From contig NZ_JADBEF010000001.1 in the NCBI RefSeq assembly GCF_014873535.1, positions 6,386,001-6,450,000 on the forward strand: DNA of 64,000 nt, given 5' to 3'. The stretch is from Nonomuraea africana (GTDB lineage: Bacteria > Actinomycetota > Actinomycetes > Streptosporangiales > Streptosporangiaceae). Made by a program: the position numbers and the translations under genes. The first letter of the stretch is position 1. Each line of letters begins with the position of its first letter. This document shows positions 53,263 through 60,796 of this stretch, one piece after another. The notes beneath the pieces were generated by a model. It made no database searches, was not told where the DNA came from, and saw nothing but the letters and a program-made list of their open reading frames with translations.

Positions 53263-53420
53263 ATGGCGGCACCCCAGAGTGGCGGCACCCCAAAGTGGCG
53301 GCACCCCAAAGTGGCGGCACCCCAAAGTGGCGGCACCCCAAAGTGGCGGTGCCTGGAATGACGGTGCCTGGAGTGGTGGCACCCAGGATGGCGGCGACAC
53401 GGGGGTGGCGGCGACGCGGG
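53263..53420. repeat. 16-bp tandem repeat array between xseA and xseB
   Basis: GTGGCGGCACCCCAAA is repeated head to tail from 53263 to 53342 (five units, the first with two substitutions). Increasingly diverged units follow to about 53420 (GTGGCGGTGCCTGGAA and similar). There are no unique spacers, so it is not CRISPR. The period of 16 argues against protein coding. Confidence 0.92.
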
Positions 53421-53467
53421 GCGGGCGCGCGGACCGGGGGGTGGACGATTCTGTCGGGTGCGCGCCC

Positions 53468-53473
53468 TAGGGT
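53468..53473 (+). promoter_or_regulatory. -10 hexamer TAGGGT of xseB (leaderless)
   Basis: TAGGGT, 6 nt, then the GTG start at 53480. This would let xseB be expressed independently despite its separation from xseA. Confidence 0.5.
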
Positions 53474-53479
53474 GGTGCG

Positions 53480-53713
53480 GTGGCTAAGAACGAGACGCCG
53501 TCGTACGAGCAGGCCCGCGAGGAGCTGACCGAGGTGGTGCGCAGGTTGGAGACCGGCGGGCTCACCCTCGAGCAGTCGATCGAGCTGTGGGAGCGGGGCG
53601 AGAAGCTCGCGGCGATCTGCGAGGAGTGGCTGCAGGGCGCCAGGGTGAAGCTGGCCGCCGCGATGGCCCGCAGGGCCGAGCCCGGCCCGCAGGACGACGA
53701 CGCGCCCTTCTAG
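53480..53713 (+). CDS. xseB: Exodeoxyribonuclease VII small subunit
   Basis: 77-aa helical hairpin protein. YEQAREELTEVVRRLETGGL, LEQSIELWERGEKLA and the following short region are the XseB hallmark, and the length is normal (70-80 aa). Several XseB copies coat the long coiled coil of one XseA. GTG 53480 starts 6 nt after a TAGGGT hexamer. In most genomes xseB nearly touches xseA; here repeats intervene, so separate transcription is likely. Confidence 0.93.
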   Translation: MAKNETPSYEQAREELTEVVRRLETGGLTLEQSIELWERGEKLAAICEEWLQGARVKLAAAMARRAEPGPQDDDAPF

Positions 53714-53768
53714 ACCGCACAAGAACCGCACTGGACCGCACAAGGACCGCGCCGCGGCCGCGCCGGAG

Positions 53769-54179
53769 CTAGGCCGCGCGGTTGAGTGCGACGACGGGGA
53801 TGCGGCGGGTCGTCTTGGCCTCGTACTCCGCGAAGGTCGGCGCGACGGCGACCATCGCCGCGTAGAGGCGGTCACGCTCGTCGCCCTCGATCAGCTCGGG
53901 CTTGGCCGCGAAGGTCTCGGTGCCGAGCTCCACCGTGACGTCGGGGTCGGCCAGCAGGTTGTGGTACCAGGCGGGGTGGTTGTCGGCGCCCGCGTTGGAC
54001 GCGATGATCACCAGGCGGTCGCCGTCGGGCAGGTACATCACCGGCGTGGTGATGCGGTTGCCGCTCTTGGCGCCGGTCGTCGACAGCAGGAGCAGGCGGG
54101 AGCCCTCGAAGTAGCCGCCCACGCGCCCGCCGTTCGCGCGGAACTCCTCGATGACCTTCTCGTTGAACTCTGACGGCAT
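53769..54179 (-). CDS. F420-dependent nitroreductase (Ddn) family protein
   Basis: 136-aa split-barrel protein of the deazaflavin-dependent nitroreductase family. RLLLLSTTGAKSGNRITTPV (about 28-47), NHPAWYHNLLADPDVTVELG and the C-terminal RRIPVVALNRA are the family landmarks. These enzymes use reduced F420 to reduce quinones, enones or nitro compounds. The ATG has AAGGAGG 7 nt upstream. It is divergent from a TetR regulator with a symmetric operator-like region between, so induction by a toxic electrophile is likely. Confidence 0.88.
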   Translation of the reverse strand: MPSEFNEKVIEEFRANGGRVGGYFEGSRLLLLSTTGAKSGNRITTPVMYLPDGDRLVIIASNAGADNHPAWYHNLLADPDVTVELGTETFAAKPELIEGDERDRLYAAMVAVAPTFAEYEAKTTRRIPVVALNRAA

Positions 54180-54188
54180 GGCAAAGCC

Positions 54189-54250
54189 TCCTTGTAACCG
54201 GAAATCTCTCCGATTCGGAGGATAACCGGAGAGACCTCCACTTACAAGGA
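54189..54250. promoter_or_regulatory. Nested inverted repeats between ddn-like and tetR genes
   Basis: TCCTTGTAA / TTACAAGGA (54189-54197, 54242-54250) and TCTCTCCG / CGGAGAGA (54205-54212, 54227-54234) are perfect and share the same centre. TAACCGGA also occurs twice in direct orientation (54195-54202 and 54223-54230). The left outer arm overlaps the ddn ribosome site. It is a probable operator for the adjacent TetR protein. Confidence 0.6.
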
Positions 54251-54263
54251 TTATGATGCAGCG

Positions 54264-54866
54264 ATGACGCGTGAACTACCGATCGCGAGCCAGCCTCCTC
54301 CCGAGCGGGCGGACGCCGCGCGGAACCGCCAGAAGATCATCGAGGTCGCGACCAGGATGGTCGAGGCGAACGGGGCCGCGAACCTCTCCCTCGACGAGGT
54401 GGCCAGAGAGGCGAACGTCGGCGTCGGCACCGTCTACCGGCGCTTCGGCGACAGATCGGGGCTGATCTACGCGCTCATCGACGAGGGCGAGCGGGCGCTC
54501 CAGGAGGCCTTCATGACCGGGCCGCCGCCGATCGGCCCCGGCGCGCCGCCCGCCGAGCGGATCCGCGCCTTCCTCCACGCGCTGGTCGACAGGAAGGTGG
54601 CGCAGCAGGAGCTGTTCATGCTGCTGGAGACGGGCTCGCCCAAGGCCAGGTTCAGCGGGCCGTACATGGTCCACCACACGCATCTGGCCACGCTGCTGGC
54701 CGAGGCCAGACCGGAGGCCGACGCCCGCTTCCTCGCCGACGCCCTGCTCGCCCCGCTGAACGCCTGCCTGCTCGGCCACCAGCAGGCCGACCGCGGCATG
54801 ACCGCCGAACAGATCAAGGCGGGCCTCGACGACCTGCTCCGCCTCCTCTTCCCTGGGAGTCCCTGA
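54264..54866 (+). CDS. TetR-family regulator
   Basis: 200-aa TetR protein. HTH LSLDEVAREANVGVGTVYRR (about 41-60), then a helical C-terminal domain with LFMLLETGSPKARFSGPYM. It is divergent from the Ddn-type reductase, with an operator-like palindrome in the 84-bp gap. The ATG at 54264 is the only in-frame ATG near the HTH; other nearby ATGs are out of frame. The effector is unknown. Confidence 0.9.
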   Translation: MTRELPIASQPPPERADAARNRQKIIEVATRMVEANGAANLSLDEVAREANVGVGTVYRRFGDRSGLIYALIDEGERALQEAFMTGPPPIGPGAPPAERIRAFLHALVDRKVAQQELFMLLETGSPKARFSGPYMVHHTHLATLLAEARPEADARFLADALLAPLNACLLGHQQADRGMTAEQIKAGLDDLLRLLFPGSP

Positions 54867-55122
54867 ACCGTCCAGCCACACCTCCGACGCGTCCGTCGCC
54901 GGGGCGCGGCTCCTTGAGGATCTCCACACCGCGCTCTCTGAGCCTGTGGATGGCGTCGATGTCGGGGGAATGCCCGGCGCGGCCTTCTCGATCTGCCGCG
55001 CACCCGCCGCCGAGGTCGAGGAAGGCCCTGGCGGGGCGAACGCGGCGAGATGGGGCGGGCCGAGCACATCACGGTGGAACGCGGCGGCTGCCCGAGTCGT
55101 CGGCTCGTGTCCCGAAGATGGA
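54867..55122 (-). pseudogene. Decayed glyoxalase/VOC-family gene remnant
   Basis: No intact frame crosses this stretch, but the minus strand carries pieces of a VOC protein in order across different frames. RVHLRDTS comes first (near 55115), then FHRDVLGPPHLAAFAPP (55079 down to about 55030), then FLDLGGG, HSPDIDAIHRLRERGVEILK (near 54950) and finally EVWLDG (near 54870). At least three frame changes are needed, and the usual C-terminal FFRDPEGN block is missing at the junction with tetR. It is a dead gene that was truncated at its 3' side. Confidence 0.65.
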
Positions 55123-55140
55123 CCCGCCTGTCGCAGCAGG

Positions 55141-55695
55141 TCAGCTCGTGGGCTTGGGCTGCGGCTTCAGGGTGGTGGCCAGCGCGGTGAGTTCGGGCCA
55201 GTCGGCGGTGCCCGTGACCATCAGCGTGGTGCCGGCAAGGAAGCGGACCAGCGTGCGCTGGTTCTTGTCCTCGCGGAAGCGCTTCTCCCAGCTCTGGCCC
55301 GCGATCTGCACGGCCCCGATGGACTTGTCGGTGTTGGCGATACGGCTGGCGAAGGCGGGGGCGGGCTGCTCCGCGCCCTGGACGATCATCGCGTGGTGCC
55401 GCTCGTTCTCGGCGTCGGGAGCGGTGGCGTACCCCACCGACAACACCGAGGAGCCGTCGGCGCCCTTGGCGATCCTGTTGCTGTTGGGGATCCAGTCGGC
55501 GGGGTCCTTGGCGGGCGCCCACACCTCGTGCGGCACCGACCTGTTGTAGTTCGCCACGGTGATCGAGTACTCGAGGCGCGGCACGTGCTGCCCCTCCCTG
55601 CCCGTGGGCGCGGACACCACAATGATCACGGCCAGGCCCGCGCAGACGAGCAGGGCGAACGCGTAGCCGTAGAAACCTTGAGTGAACCGTCGCAC
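55141..55695 (-). CDS. DUF4245 family membrane-anchored protein
   Basis: 184-aa protein with one N-terminal membrane helix (~8-28, YGYAFALLVCAGLAVIIVV) and a ~150-residue extracytoplasmic domain (VPHEVWAPAKDPADWIPNSN, TLMVTGTADWPELTALATTL). DUF4245 genes typically neighbour glpX in actinobacteria, as here (one TetR gene between). The GTG start lies 8 nt after TAACCT, so a leaderless transcript is possible even though a TetR gene is only 11 bp upstream on the same strand. Function unknown. Confidence 0.82.
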   Translation of the reverse strand: MRRFTQGFYGYAFALLVCAGLAVIIVVSAPTGREGQHVPRLEYSITVANYNRSVPHEVWAPAKDPADWIPNSNRIAKGADGSSVLSVGYATAPDAENERHHAMIVQGAEQPAPAFASRIANTDKSIGAVQIAGQSWEKRFREDKNQRTLVRFLAGTTLMVTGTADWPELTALATTLKPQPKPTS

Positions 55696-55706
55696 GAATG
55701 GCGAGG

Positions 55707-56324
55707 TTACCCGGTGGAGGTGCCGCCCGCCGAAGTGACCGGCTGAATCCGCCCGATGATGGCCAGCACGTCGTCGGCCAGGCGGCGCGCGGCGGCCTCG
55801 TCCTCCGACAGCACGACCTCGGAGACGGCGGCGGCCAGCGCTCCGGTGATCACCACGACGAGGGCGTCGTCGCCGTCGAACAGCGTGGCGTTGAGCTTGG
55901 CCCAGGTGCGCAGCCTGTCGCGCATGATGACCTCGAACCCCGGAGGGCCGTCGCCGCGCAGGAACAACGCCGCCAGCTCGCGCTCCTCCAGCGATCCCGC
56001 GAGGTAGGCGCGCGCGGCGGCGACGAACACGCGCATCGGGTCGTTCTCGCCGGTGGCGCGCAGCTCGCGCGCCGCCTGCTTGGTGCGCTGCGACTGCCGG
56101 GACTGGAACTCCTCGAACAACGCCAGGTAGAGGTCGGCCTTTCCGGAGAAATGGTGGTAGAGGCTGCCGACGCTGGCCTTCGCCTTCGCGACGACGTCGG
56201 TGACGCCAGACTCGGCGAAGCCCTTCTCCACGAACACCTCGCGAGCCGCGTCGAGCAGGGCCGCTCGGGTGGCGGCGCCCCGCCCTGTCGCCAGGCGTTC
56301 CACATCGCTGCTCATGGCAGGCAC
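55707..56324 (-). CDS. TetR-family regulator
   Basis: 205-aa regulator. HTH SGVTDVVAKAKASVGSLYHHF (about residues 35-55) is of the TetR type with SLYHHF recognition helix end. The C-terminal domain contains FEEFQSRQSQRTKQAARELR and FLRGDGPPGFEVI. GTG 56324 has GGAGG 5 nt upstream; the ATG at 56315 is in frame but has no ribosome site at useful distance. It is divergent from glpX (73-bp gap) and upstream of the DUF4245 gene. Confidence 0.88.
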   Translation of the reverse strand: MPAMSSDVERLATGRGAATRAALLDAAREVFVEKGFAESGVTDVVAKAKASVGSLYHHFSGKADLYLALFEEFQSRQSQRTKQAARELRATGENDPMRVFVAAARAYLAGSLEERELAALFLRGDGPPGFEVIMRDRLRTWAKLNATLFDGDDALVVVITGALAAAVSEVVLSEDEAAARRLADDVLAIIGRIQPVTSAGGTSTG

Positions 56325-56397
56325 ATTATCCTCCGCTGACCGGGCATGGAGGGGCAACTACGATCGAGTCAGTTGTCCCACGAGGAGGCCCATCACC

Positions 56398-57429
56398 ATG
56401 TCCGAGACGTCCGTTCCTCCTGCCCTCGCCACTGGCGAGCACGCACCCGACCGCAACTTGGCGTTGGAGCTGGTCAGGGTCACCGAGGCGGCCGCCATGG
56501 CGGCCGCCCGCTGGGTCGGCCGTGGCGACAAGAACGGCGCCGACGGAGCGGCCGTCAACGCGATGCGCCAGCTCATCAGCACGGTCTCGATGAACGGCGT
56601 GGTCGTGATCGGCGAAGGCGAGAAGGACCACGCGCCGATGCTCTTCAACGGGGAGCGGGTCGGTGACGGCAGCGGCCCCGACTGCGACGTGGCCGTCGAC
56701 CCGATCGACGGGACGAGGCTGACCGCGCTCGGCATGCCCGACGCCATCTCGGTGATCGCGGTGAGCTCCCGAGGGTCGATGTACGACCCGTCGGCGGTCT
56801 TCTACATGGAGAAGCTGGTCACCGGCCCCGAGGCCGCCGACGTCGTGGACATCAACGCGCCCGTCGCCGCCAACATCCAGGCGGTCGCCAGGGCGAAGGG
56901 CGCCTCGGCCTCCGACGTCACGGTGGTCATCCTCGACCGGCCCCGGCACGACCAGATCGTCAAGGAGGTCAGGGAGACCGGGGCGCGGATCAAGTTCATC
57001 CCGGACGGGGACGTGGCCGGAGCGATCATGGCCGCCCGCTCCGGCACCGGCGTCGACCTCATGCTCGGCATCGGCGGCACGCCCGAGGGCGTCATCGCGG
57101 CCTGCGCGATCAAGTGCCTGGGCGGGGTCATCCAGGGCAAGCTCTGGCCGCAGGACGACGCCGAGCGGCGGCGCGCGCTGGACGCCGGTCACGACCTCGA
57201 CCGGGTGCTGACCACGAACGACCTGGTCACCTCCGACGACGTGTTCTTCGCCGCGACGGGCATCACGCAGGGCGAGCTGATGAGCGGCGTGCGCTTCCGC
57301 GGCGGGGTGGCGGTGACGCACTCGCTGGTGATGCGCGGGCGCTCCGGCACGATCCGCAAGGTGGAGAGCGAGCACCAGCTGTGGAAGCTGCGCGCGTACA
57401 GCGCGATCAACTTCGACACCGCGGGCTGA
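56398..57429 (+). CDS. glpX: Fructose-1,6-bisphosphatase class II
   Basis: 343-aa GlpX enzyme converting fructose-1,6-bisphosphate to fructose-6-phosphate in gluconeogenesis, the only FBPase in many actinobacteria. Landmarks: ARWVGRGDKNGADGAAV, VVIGEGEKDHAPMLFNGE (metal-binding Glu), VAVDPIDGTRLTA (metal Asp), LMLGIGGTPEGVI and the C-terminal RKVESEHQLWK. ATG 56398 is preceded by GAGGAGG at 9 nt; a candidate -10 TACGAT is 32 bp upstream. A hairpin follows the stop codon. Confidence 0.96.
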   Translation: MSETSVPPALATGEHAPDRNLALELVRVTEAAAMAAARWVGRGDKNGADGAAVNAMRQLISTVSMNGVVVIGEGEKDHAPMLFNGERVGDGSGPDCDVAVDPIDGTRLTALGMPDAISVIAVSSRGSMYDPSAVFYMEKLVTGPEAADVVDINAPVAANIQAVARAKGASASDVTVVILDRPRHDQIVKEVRETGARIKFIPDGDVAGAIMAARSGTGVDLMLGIGGTPEGVIAACAIKCLGGVIQGKLWPQDDAERRRALDAGHDLDRVLTTNDLVTSDDVFFAATGITQGELMSGVRFRGGVAVTHSLVMRGRSGTIRKVESEHQLWKLRAYSAINFDTAG

Positions 57430-57441
57430 GCATCCGGGAAT

Positions 57442-57479
57442 CGCGGTGGCTGAGGCCTCTCAGAACCCCGGCCACCGCG
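57442..57479 (+). terminator. Hairpin after glpX
   Basis: CGCGGTGGC (57442-57450) pairs perfectly with GCCACCGCG (57471-57479) across a 20-nt loop, 13 bp after the glpX stop. Another copy of AACCCCGGCCACCG follows before the convergent gene. It is a moderate terminator candidate. Confidence 0.5.
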
Positions 57480-57552
57480 GTCGTCCTCCAGAACCCGAGA
57501 GGCCACCGCCATCGCCGTCCAGCACCGAAGAACCCCGGCCACCGGCCCACGG

Positions 57553-58188
57553 TCAGCGGCGGCGCTTGCGCTTCGGGGGTTCCTTGACCTTGACCTCGCC
57601 CAGGAAGTTGGACGTCCGAACCTCGATCACCGGACAGTCGGGATCCTCCTGCGCCCTGGTCAGCCGCACCGTCTTGTCCTTCGACACCCGGATCACCTCC
57701 ACCCCCTCCGGCACGTGGATCTCCAGCCCGCCGAACATGAGAGTCGCGTTGATCACCACGCGCCGGTTCTGCATGATCGCGTCACGCAGGTCGAGCTTGG
57801 TCGTCCCGAACATCGCCGTCACGGGCAGCTCGGCAGGCACCACCCAGCGCCCCTCGCGCTGCTCCTTCTTGAAGATCGCCGACACCGGCCTGCCATCCAG
57901 CCTGAACGGCTGTTCCTCGGCGGGCAGCAGATCGGCGGTCAGCCGCGCCAGCTCCCCCAGCGTGCGAGCGTTGTAGAGCGCTGTCAGCCGCTCCTCGAAC
58001 TCGTCCATGGCGAGGCGCCCGTCGCTCGCCGCCTCGTTGAGCACCTCGGCGACCCGGTCCCGGTCGGCATCGGAGGCGCGCAGTTCGTGTGGTTGGGGAC
58101 CGTCGGTCGCCGGCCGCCGCGCCAAGGCGAACTCCTCGGCCAGCCGCTCACCGACCTCCTGGATGCGGGGAAGCCAACGCTCGTTCAC
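57553..58188 (-). CDS. DUF1707 / LiaF-like domain protein
   Basis: 211-aa soluble-looking protein. The DUF1707 domain is at ~45-97 (ELRASDADRDRVAEVLNEAA, RLAMDEFEERLTALYNART), a common actinobacterial N-terminal module. The C-terminal beta-rich domain (~120-200: VTAMFGTTKLDLRDA, MFGGLEIHVPEGVEV) resembles the cell-wall-active antibiotic response (LiaF/YvqF) C-terminal domain. The basic tail ends PPKRKRRR. GTG 58188 lies 6 nt after TATCGT, so it is likely leaderless. It shares a divergent promoter region with an ABC exporter; a role in envelope stress is possible. Confidence 0.8.
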   Translation of the reverse strand: MNERWLPRIQEVGERLAEEFALARRPATDGPQPHELRASDADRDRVAEVLNEAASDGRLAMDEFEERLTALYNARTLGELARLTADLLPAEEQPFRLDGRPVSAIFKKEQREGRWVVPAELPVTAMFGTTKLDLRDAIMQNRRVVINATLMFGGLEIHVPEGVEVIRVSKDKTVRLTRAQEDPDCPVIEVRTSNFLGEVKVKEPPKRKRRR

Positions 58189-58194
58189 CCCTTG

Positions 58195-58200
58195 ACGATA
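58195..58200 (-). promoter_or_regulatory. -10 TATCGT of the DUF1707 gene (leaderless)
   Basis: TATCGT, 6 nt, GTG on the minus strand. It faces an identical hexamer on the plus strand 30 bp away that serves the ABC exporter gene. Confidence 0.5.
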
Positions 58201-58230
58201 ACCGCTTGAGATTCTGTCGGTGGCGATGCT

Positions 58231-58236
58231 TATCGT
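58231..58236 (+). promoter_or_regulatory. -10 TATCGT of the ABC exporter operon (leaderless)
   Basis: TATCGT, 7 nt (GGCCACT), then ATG 58244. A weak TTGAGA -35 candidate lies 19 bp upstream (58206-58211). Confidence 0.5.
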
Positions 58237-58243
58237 GGCCACT

Positions 58244-59149
58244 ATGCACGCGATCGTGTTGCACGGCGTGACCAAACGCTATCCCGACGTCACGGCGGTC
58301 GACGGGCTCGATCTCGAGGTGCCCGAGGGCATCTGCCTCGGCCTGCTCGGCCCGAACGGCGCGGGAAAGTCCACGACGATGCGCCTGCTCACCGCCCAGT
58401 CGCTGGCCGACGAGGGCGAGATCAGGGTGCTGGGGCTGCGGCTGCCCCAGCAGTCGAAGCAGGCGAGGGCGCTCATGGGGGTGGTCCCCCAGCTCGACAA
58501 CCTCGACGAGGAGCTCACCGCGAGGGAGAACCTCGAGGTGTTCGCGCACCTCTACCGCGTTCCCCGCCACGAGCGGCGCGCCGCGGTCGACAGGGCGCTG
58601 GCCCTCGCCCAGCTCACCGACAGGGCCGCCACCCGCACGGTCAACCTGTCGGGCGGCATGCGCAGGCGGCTGCTCATCGCCAGGGGCCTGGTCCACCAGC
58701 CCCGGCTGGTGCTGCTCGACGAGCCGACCGTGGGTCTCGATCCGCAGGTGCGCCAGGAGCTGTGGTCGCTGATCGTACGGCTGCGCGACGAGGGCGTCAC
58801 GACGCTGATGTCCACCCACTACATCGAGGAGGCCGAGCGGCTGGCCGACGACTGCGCGCTGATGTCCCACGGTCGCATCGTGGCCAGGGGCTCGCCCGAG
58901 GAGCTGGTCAAGGAGCACGCGGGCACCGAGGTCGCCGAGCACTACGCCGCGCCGGAGCGTCAGGCCGAGATCGCCGCGCTGGCGGCCGCGGCCGGGGTTC
59001 CCACCCGCAGGACCGGCCCGTCGATCTCGGTGCTGAAGGCCGAGCAGCTGCCCAGGTCGCTGGAGGACGCGCTGGGCGCGCCCAACGTCCGGCGTCCCGC
59101 CAACCTGGAGGACGTGTTCGTCGTGCTGACCGGAGAGGCGGTCGAATGA
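58244..59149 (+). CDS. ABC-2 type exporter ATP-binding protein (DrrA-like)
   Basis: 301-aa ATPase of the DrrA/NodI class. Walker A LLGPNGAGKSTTMRLL (about 37), Q-loop MGVVPQLDN, signature VNLSGGMRRRLLIAR (about 138), Walker B LVLLDEPTVGLDP and H-loop STHYIEEAE are all intact. The C-terminal ~75 residues are the DrrA-type accessory domain. ATG 58244 is chosen from the -10 spacing; upstream in-frame ATGs at 58220 and 58226 would span the promoter. It overlaps the permease gene by ATGA. The substrate is unknown, possibly a drug or lipid. Confidence 0.93.
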   Translation: MHAIVLHGVTKRYPDVTAVDGLDLEVPEGICLGLLGPNGAGKSTTMRLLTAQSLADEGEIRVLGLRLPQQSKQARALMGVVPQLDNLDEELTARENLEVFAHLYRVPRHERRAAVDRALALAQLTDRAATRTVNLSGGMRRRLLIARGLVHQPRLVLLDEPTVGLDPQVRQELWSLIVRLRDEGVTTLMSTHYIEEAERLADDCALMSHGRIVARGSPEELVKEHAGTEVAEHYAAPERQAEIAALAAAAGVPTRRTGPSISVLKAEQLPRSLEDALGAPNVRRPANLEDVFVVLTGEAVE

Positions 59150-59907
59150 TGGAGTTCGCCCCTGTGCGGGCCGTCTGGCGGCGCGAGCTGGCCCTCTACC
59201 GCCGCTACTGGGCCTCCACCTCCTTCGCCGCGATGACCGAGCCGACCATCTACCTGCTGGCCTTCGGCTACGGCTTCGGCTCCGTGGTCGGCGCGCTCTA
59301 CGGCTACGAGTACAAGGACTTCGTCGCCACCGGTGTCGTCGCCACGGCGGTCCTGTTCATCGGGGCGTTCGGCGGCATGTTCAACACCTTCATCCGCCGC
59401 ACGTTCCAGCACACCTACGACGCGATGCTGGCCGCGCCCGTCGACGTCCGCGAGCTGGTGACCGCGGAGGCCTCCTGGCTGGCGGTCAAGGCGGGGGTGT
59501 ACGGCTGCGCGCCGATGCTGGTCGGCGTCGCCTTCGGGCTGGAGCCGAGCTGGGGCATGCTGCTGGTGCCGTTCATCGGCTTCCTGACCGGGCTGGCGTT
59601 CGCGCTGTTCGGGGTGTGGGTGTCGGCGATCGTGCCGTCCATCAACACCTTCGACTACGTCATCACGGGGGCGCTGACCCCGATGTTCATGGTGGCGGGC
59701 ACGTTCTTCCCGGTGACCCAGCTGCCCGCGTGGGTGGCGACCGCGGCGCAGGTCAACCCGCTCTACCACTGCGTCGAGTTGGTGCGAGGGGCGGTGTTCG
59801 GCCGGTTGGGCCTCGACGATCTGGGGCATCTGGGGGTGCTTGCCGGCTTCGCCGTGCTGATGTGGGTGCTGGCGGTGTGGAAGATGCGCGCCCGGCTGAT
59901 CGACTGA
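59146..59907 (+). CDS. ABC-2 type exporter permease (DrrB/NodJ-like)
   Basis: 253-aa membrane protein with six helices (about 22-45, 55-80, 105-130, 138-165, 170-190, 225-245). It carries the ABC-2 family landmark FDYVITGALTPMFMVAGTFF and a following QLPAWVATAAQVNPLYHCVE. It partners the ATPase encoded immediately upstream, with a 4-bp overlap. The tandem ATG ATG means the start is 59146 or 59149. Confidence 0.92.
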   Translation: MMEFAPVRAVWRRELALYRRYWASTSFAAMTEPTIYLLAFGYGFGSVVGALYGYEYKDFVATGVVATAVLFIGAFGGMFNTFIRRTFQHTYDAMLAAPVDVRELVTAEASWLAVKAGVYGCAPMLVGVAFGLEPSWGMLLVPFIGFLTGLAFALFGVWVSAIVPSINTFDYVITGALTPMFMVAGTFFPVTQLPAWVATAAQVNPLYHCVELVRGAVFGRLGLDDLGHLGVLAGFAVLMWVLAVWKMRARLID

Positions 59908-59947
59908 TCGGCCGGCAGTCCCGCAACATCCGAGGCCCAGCAAGCTT

Positions 59948-59998
59948 CCTTGAACTCTCAAGGAAAAGCTGGCAAAGAGATTCTTGAGAGTTCAAGAA
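59948..59998. promoter_or_regulatory. Two TTGA-N4-TCAA palindromes, probable operators
   Basis: CCTTGA-ACTC-TCAAGG (59948-59963) and TTCTTGA-GAGT-TCAAGAA (59981-59998) are each palindromic, and the 14-mer CTTGAACTCTCAAG of the first is the exact reverse complement of the core of the second. The centres are 34 bp apart. They lie upstream of the DUF998 gene. The form suits a MarR-, PadR- or similar dimeric repressor, but none is encoded next to it. Confidence 0.65.
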
Positions 59999-60054
59999 GA
60001 AGGAATCCCGAACGTCGACCAGCTGTTGAACCGGCAAAGGGAAGGGGGGCTTCG

Positions 60055-60750
60055 ATGCACGGACCCGCACGGGCAGGACTGGCCGCCGTGGCGGTGGGCG
60101 CGGGCGTCATCGCCGCGCTGGACCTCGCCTACCTGGGGGAGATCAACCCGCTCCGCCGTACGATCAGCGAGCACGGGCTCGGCGACCAGGGCTGGATCTT
60201 CGGGTTGGGAGTGGCGCTCCTGGCCGTCGGATCGCTGGCGATCGGGGTGTCGCTGCTGCGCAGGCGGCTGGCCGGGATCGTGGGCGCGATCGCGCTGGCG
60301 GGCTGGAGTCTGGGCCTGCTGGTGGTGGCGTGGTTTCCCAAGCACGACTGGTCGGTGGGGCCGAGCCTGAGCGGCAGTATCCACCGGGTGGGGAGCCTGG
60401 TCGCGTTCCTGTCGCTGCCGCTGGCGGCGCTGCTGATCGCCAGGACGTGGCGGCGGCATCCACGCGCGGCGCTGGCGGCCTTCTTGCTGGGGGTGGCTTC
60501 GGTGCTGTGGGTGGCGGGCATCGCGACCATGGTGTGGATCGGCGAGAGCTCGGGGCTGGCATGGTGGCAGGTGATGCCGCTCGGGCTGGTCGAGCGCGGG
60601 TTGGCGGTCACCGAGGTGGGCGCGCTGGTCGCACTCGGCCTCTGGGGAGCCTCCCGGATCACCACCGAAACCCCGGAGCGGACGACAGCCCGCCCGACCC
60701 CGGTAACAGCCGGCCGCCCGACCCCGAGAACGGCCTCCGCCGACCGGTGA
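60055..60750 (+). CDS. DUF998 family membrane protein
   Basis: 231-aa protein with six predicted helices (about 8-25, 45-65, 70-92, 108-125, 135-155, 175-195) and a Thr/Pro/Arg tail. The INPLRRTISEHGLG loop after the first helix is typical of DUF998. ATG 60055 follows GAAGGGGGG at 5 nt. The paired palindromes upstream suggest tight regulation. Function unknown. Confidence 0.8.
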   Translation: MHGPARAGLAAVAVGAGVIAALDLAYLGEINPLRRTISEHGLGDQGWIFGLGVALLAVGSLAIGVSLLRRRLAGIVGAIALAGWSLGLLVVAWFPKHDWSVGPSLSGSIHRVGSLVAFLSLPLAALLIARTWRRHPRAALAAFLLGVASVLWVAGIATMVWIGESSGLAWWQVMPLGLVERGLAVTEVGALVALGLWGASRITTETPERTTARPTPVTAGRPTPRTASADR

Positions 60751-60796
60751 GGGCCCCCGGCCAACCGGTGAGGGTCCTCCGTCGAGTGGTGGGCGG

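Noticed and set aside
50428..53400. A ~990-codon minus-strand frame opposite the lipid-droplet-type gene and xseA
   Set aside because: It has Gly/Leu/Arg-rich nonsense composition with no domains, while the plus strand carries clear XseA motifs.
53263..53420. Possible CRISPR array
   Set aside because: The 16-bp units are directly abutting with no unique spacers, and no cas genes are present.
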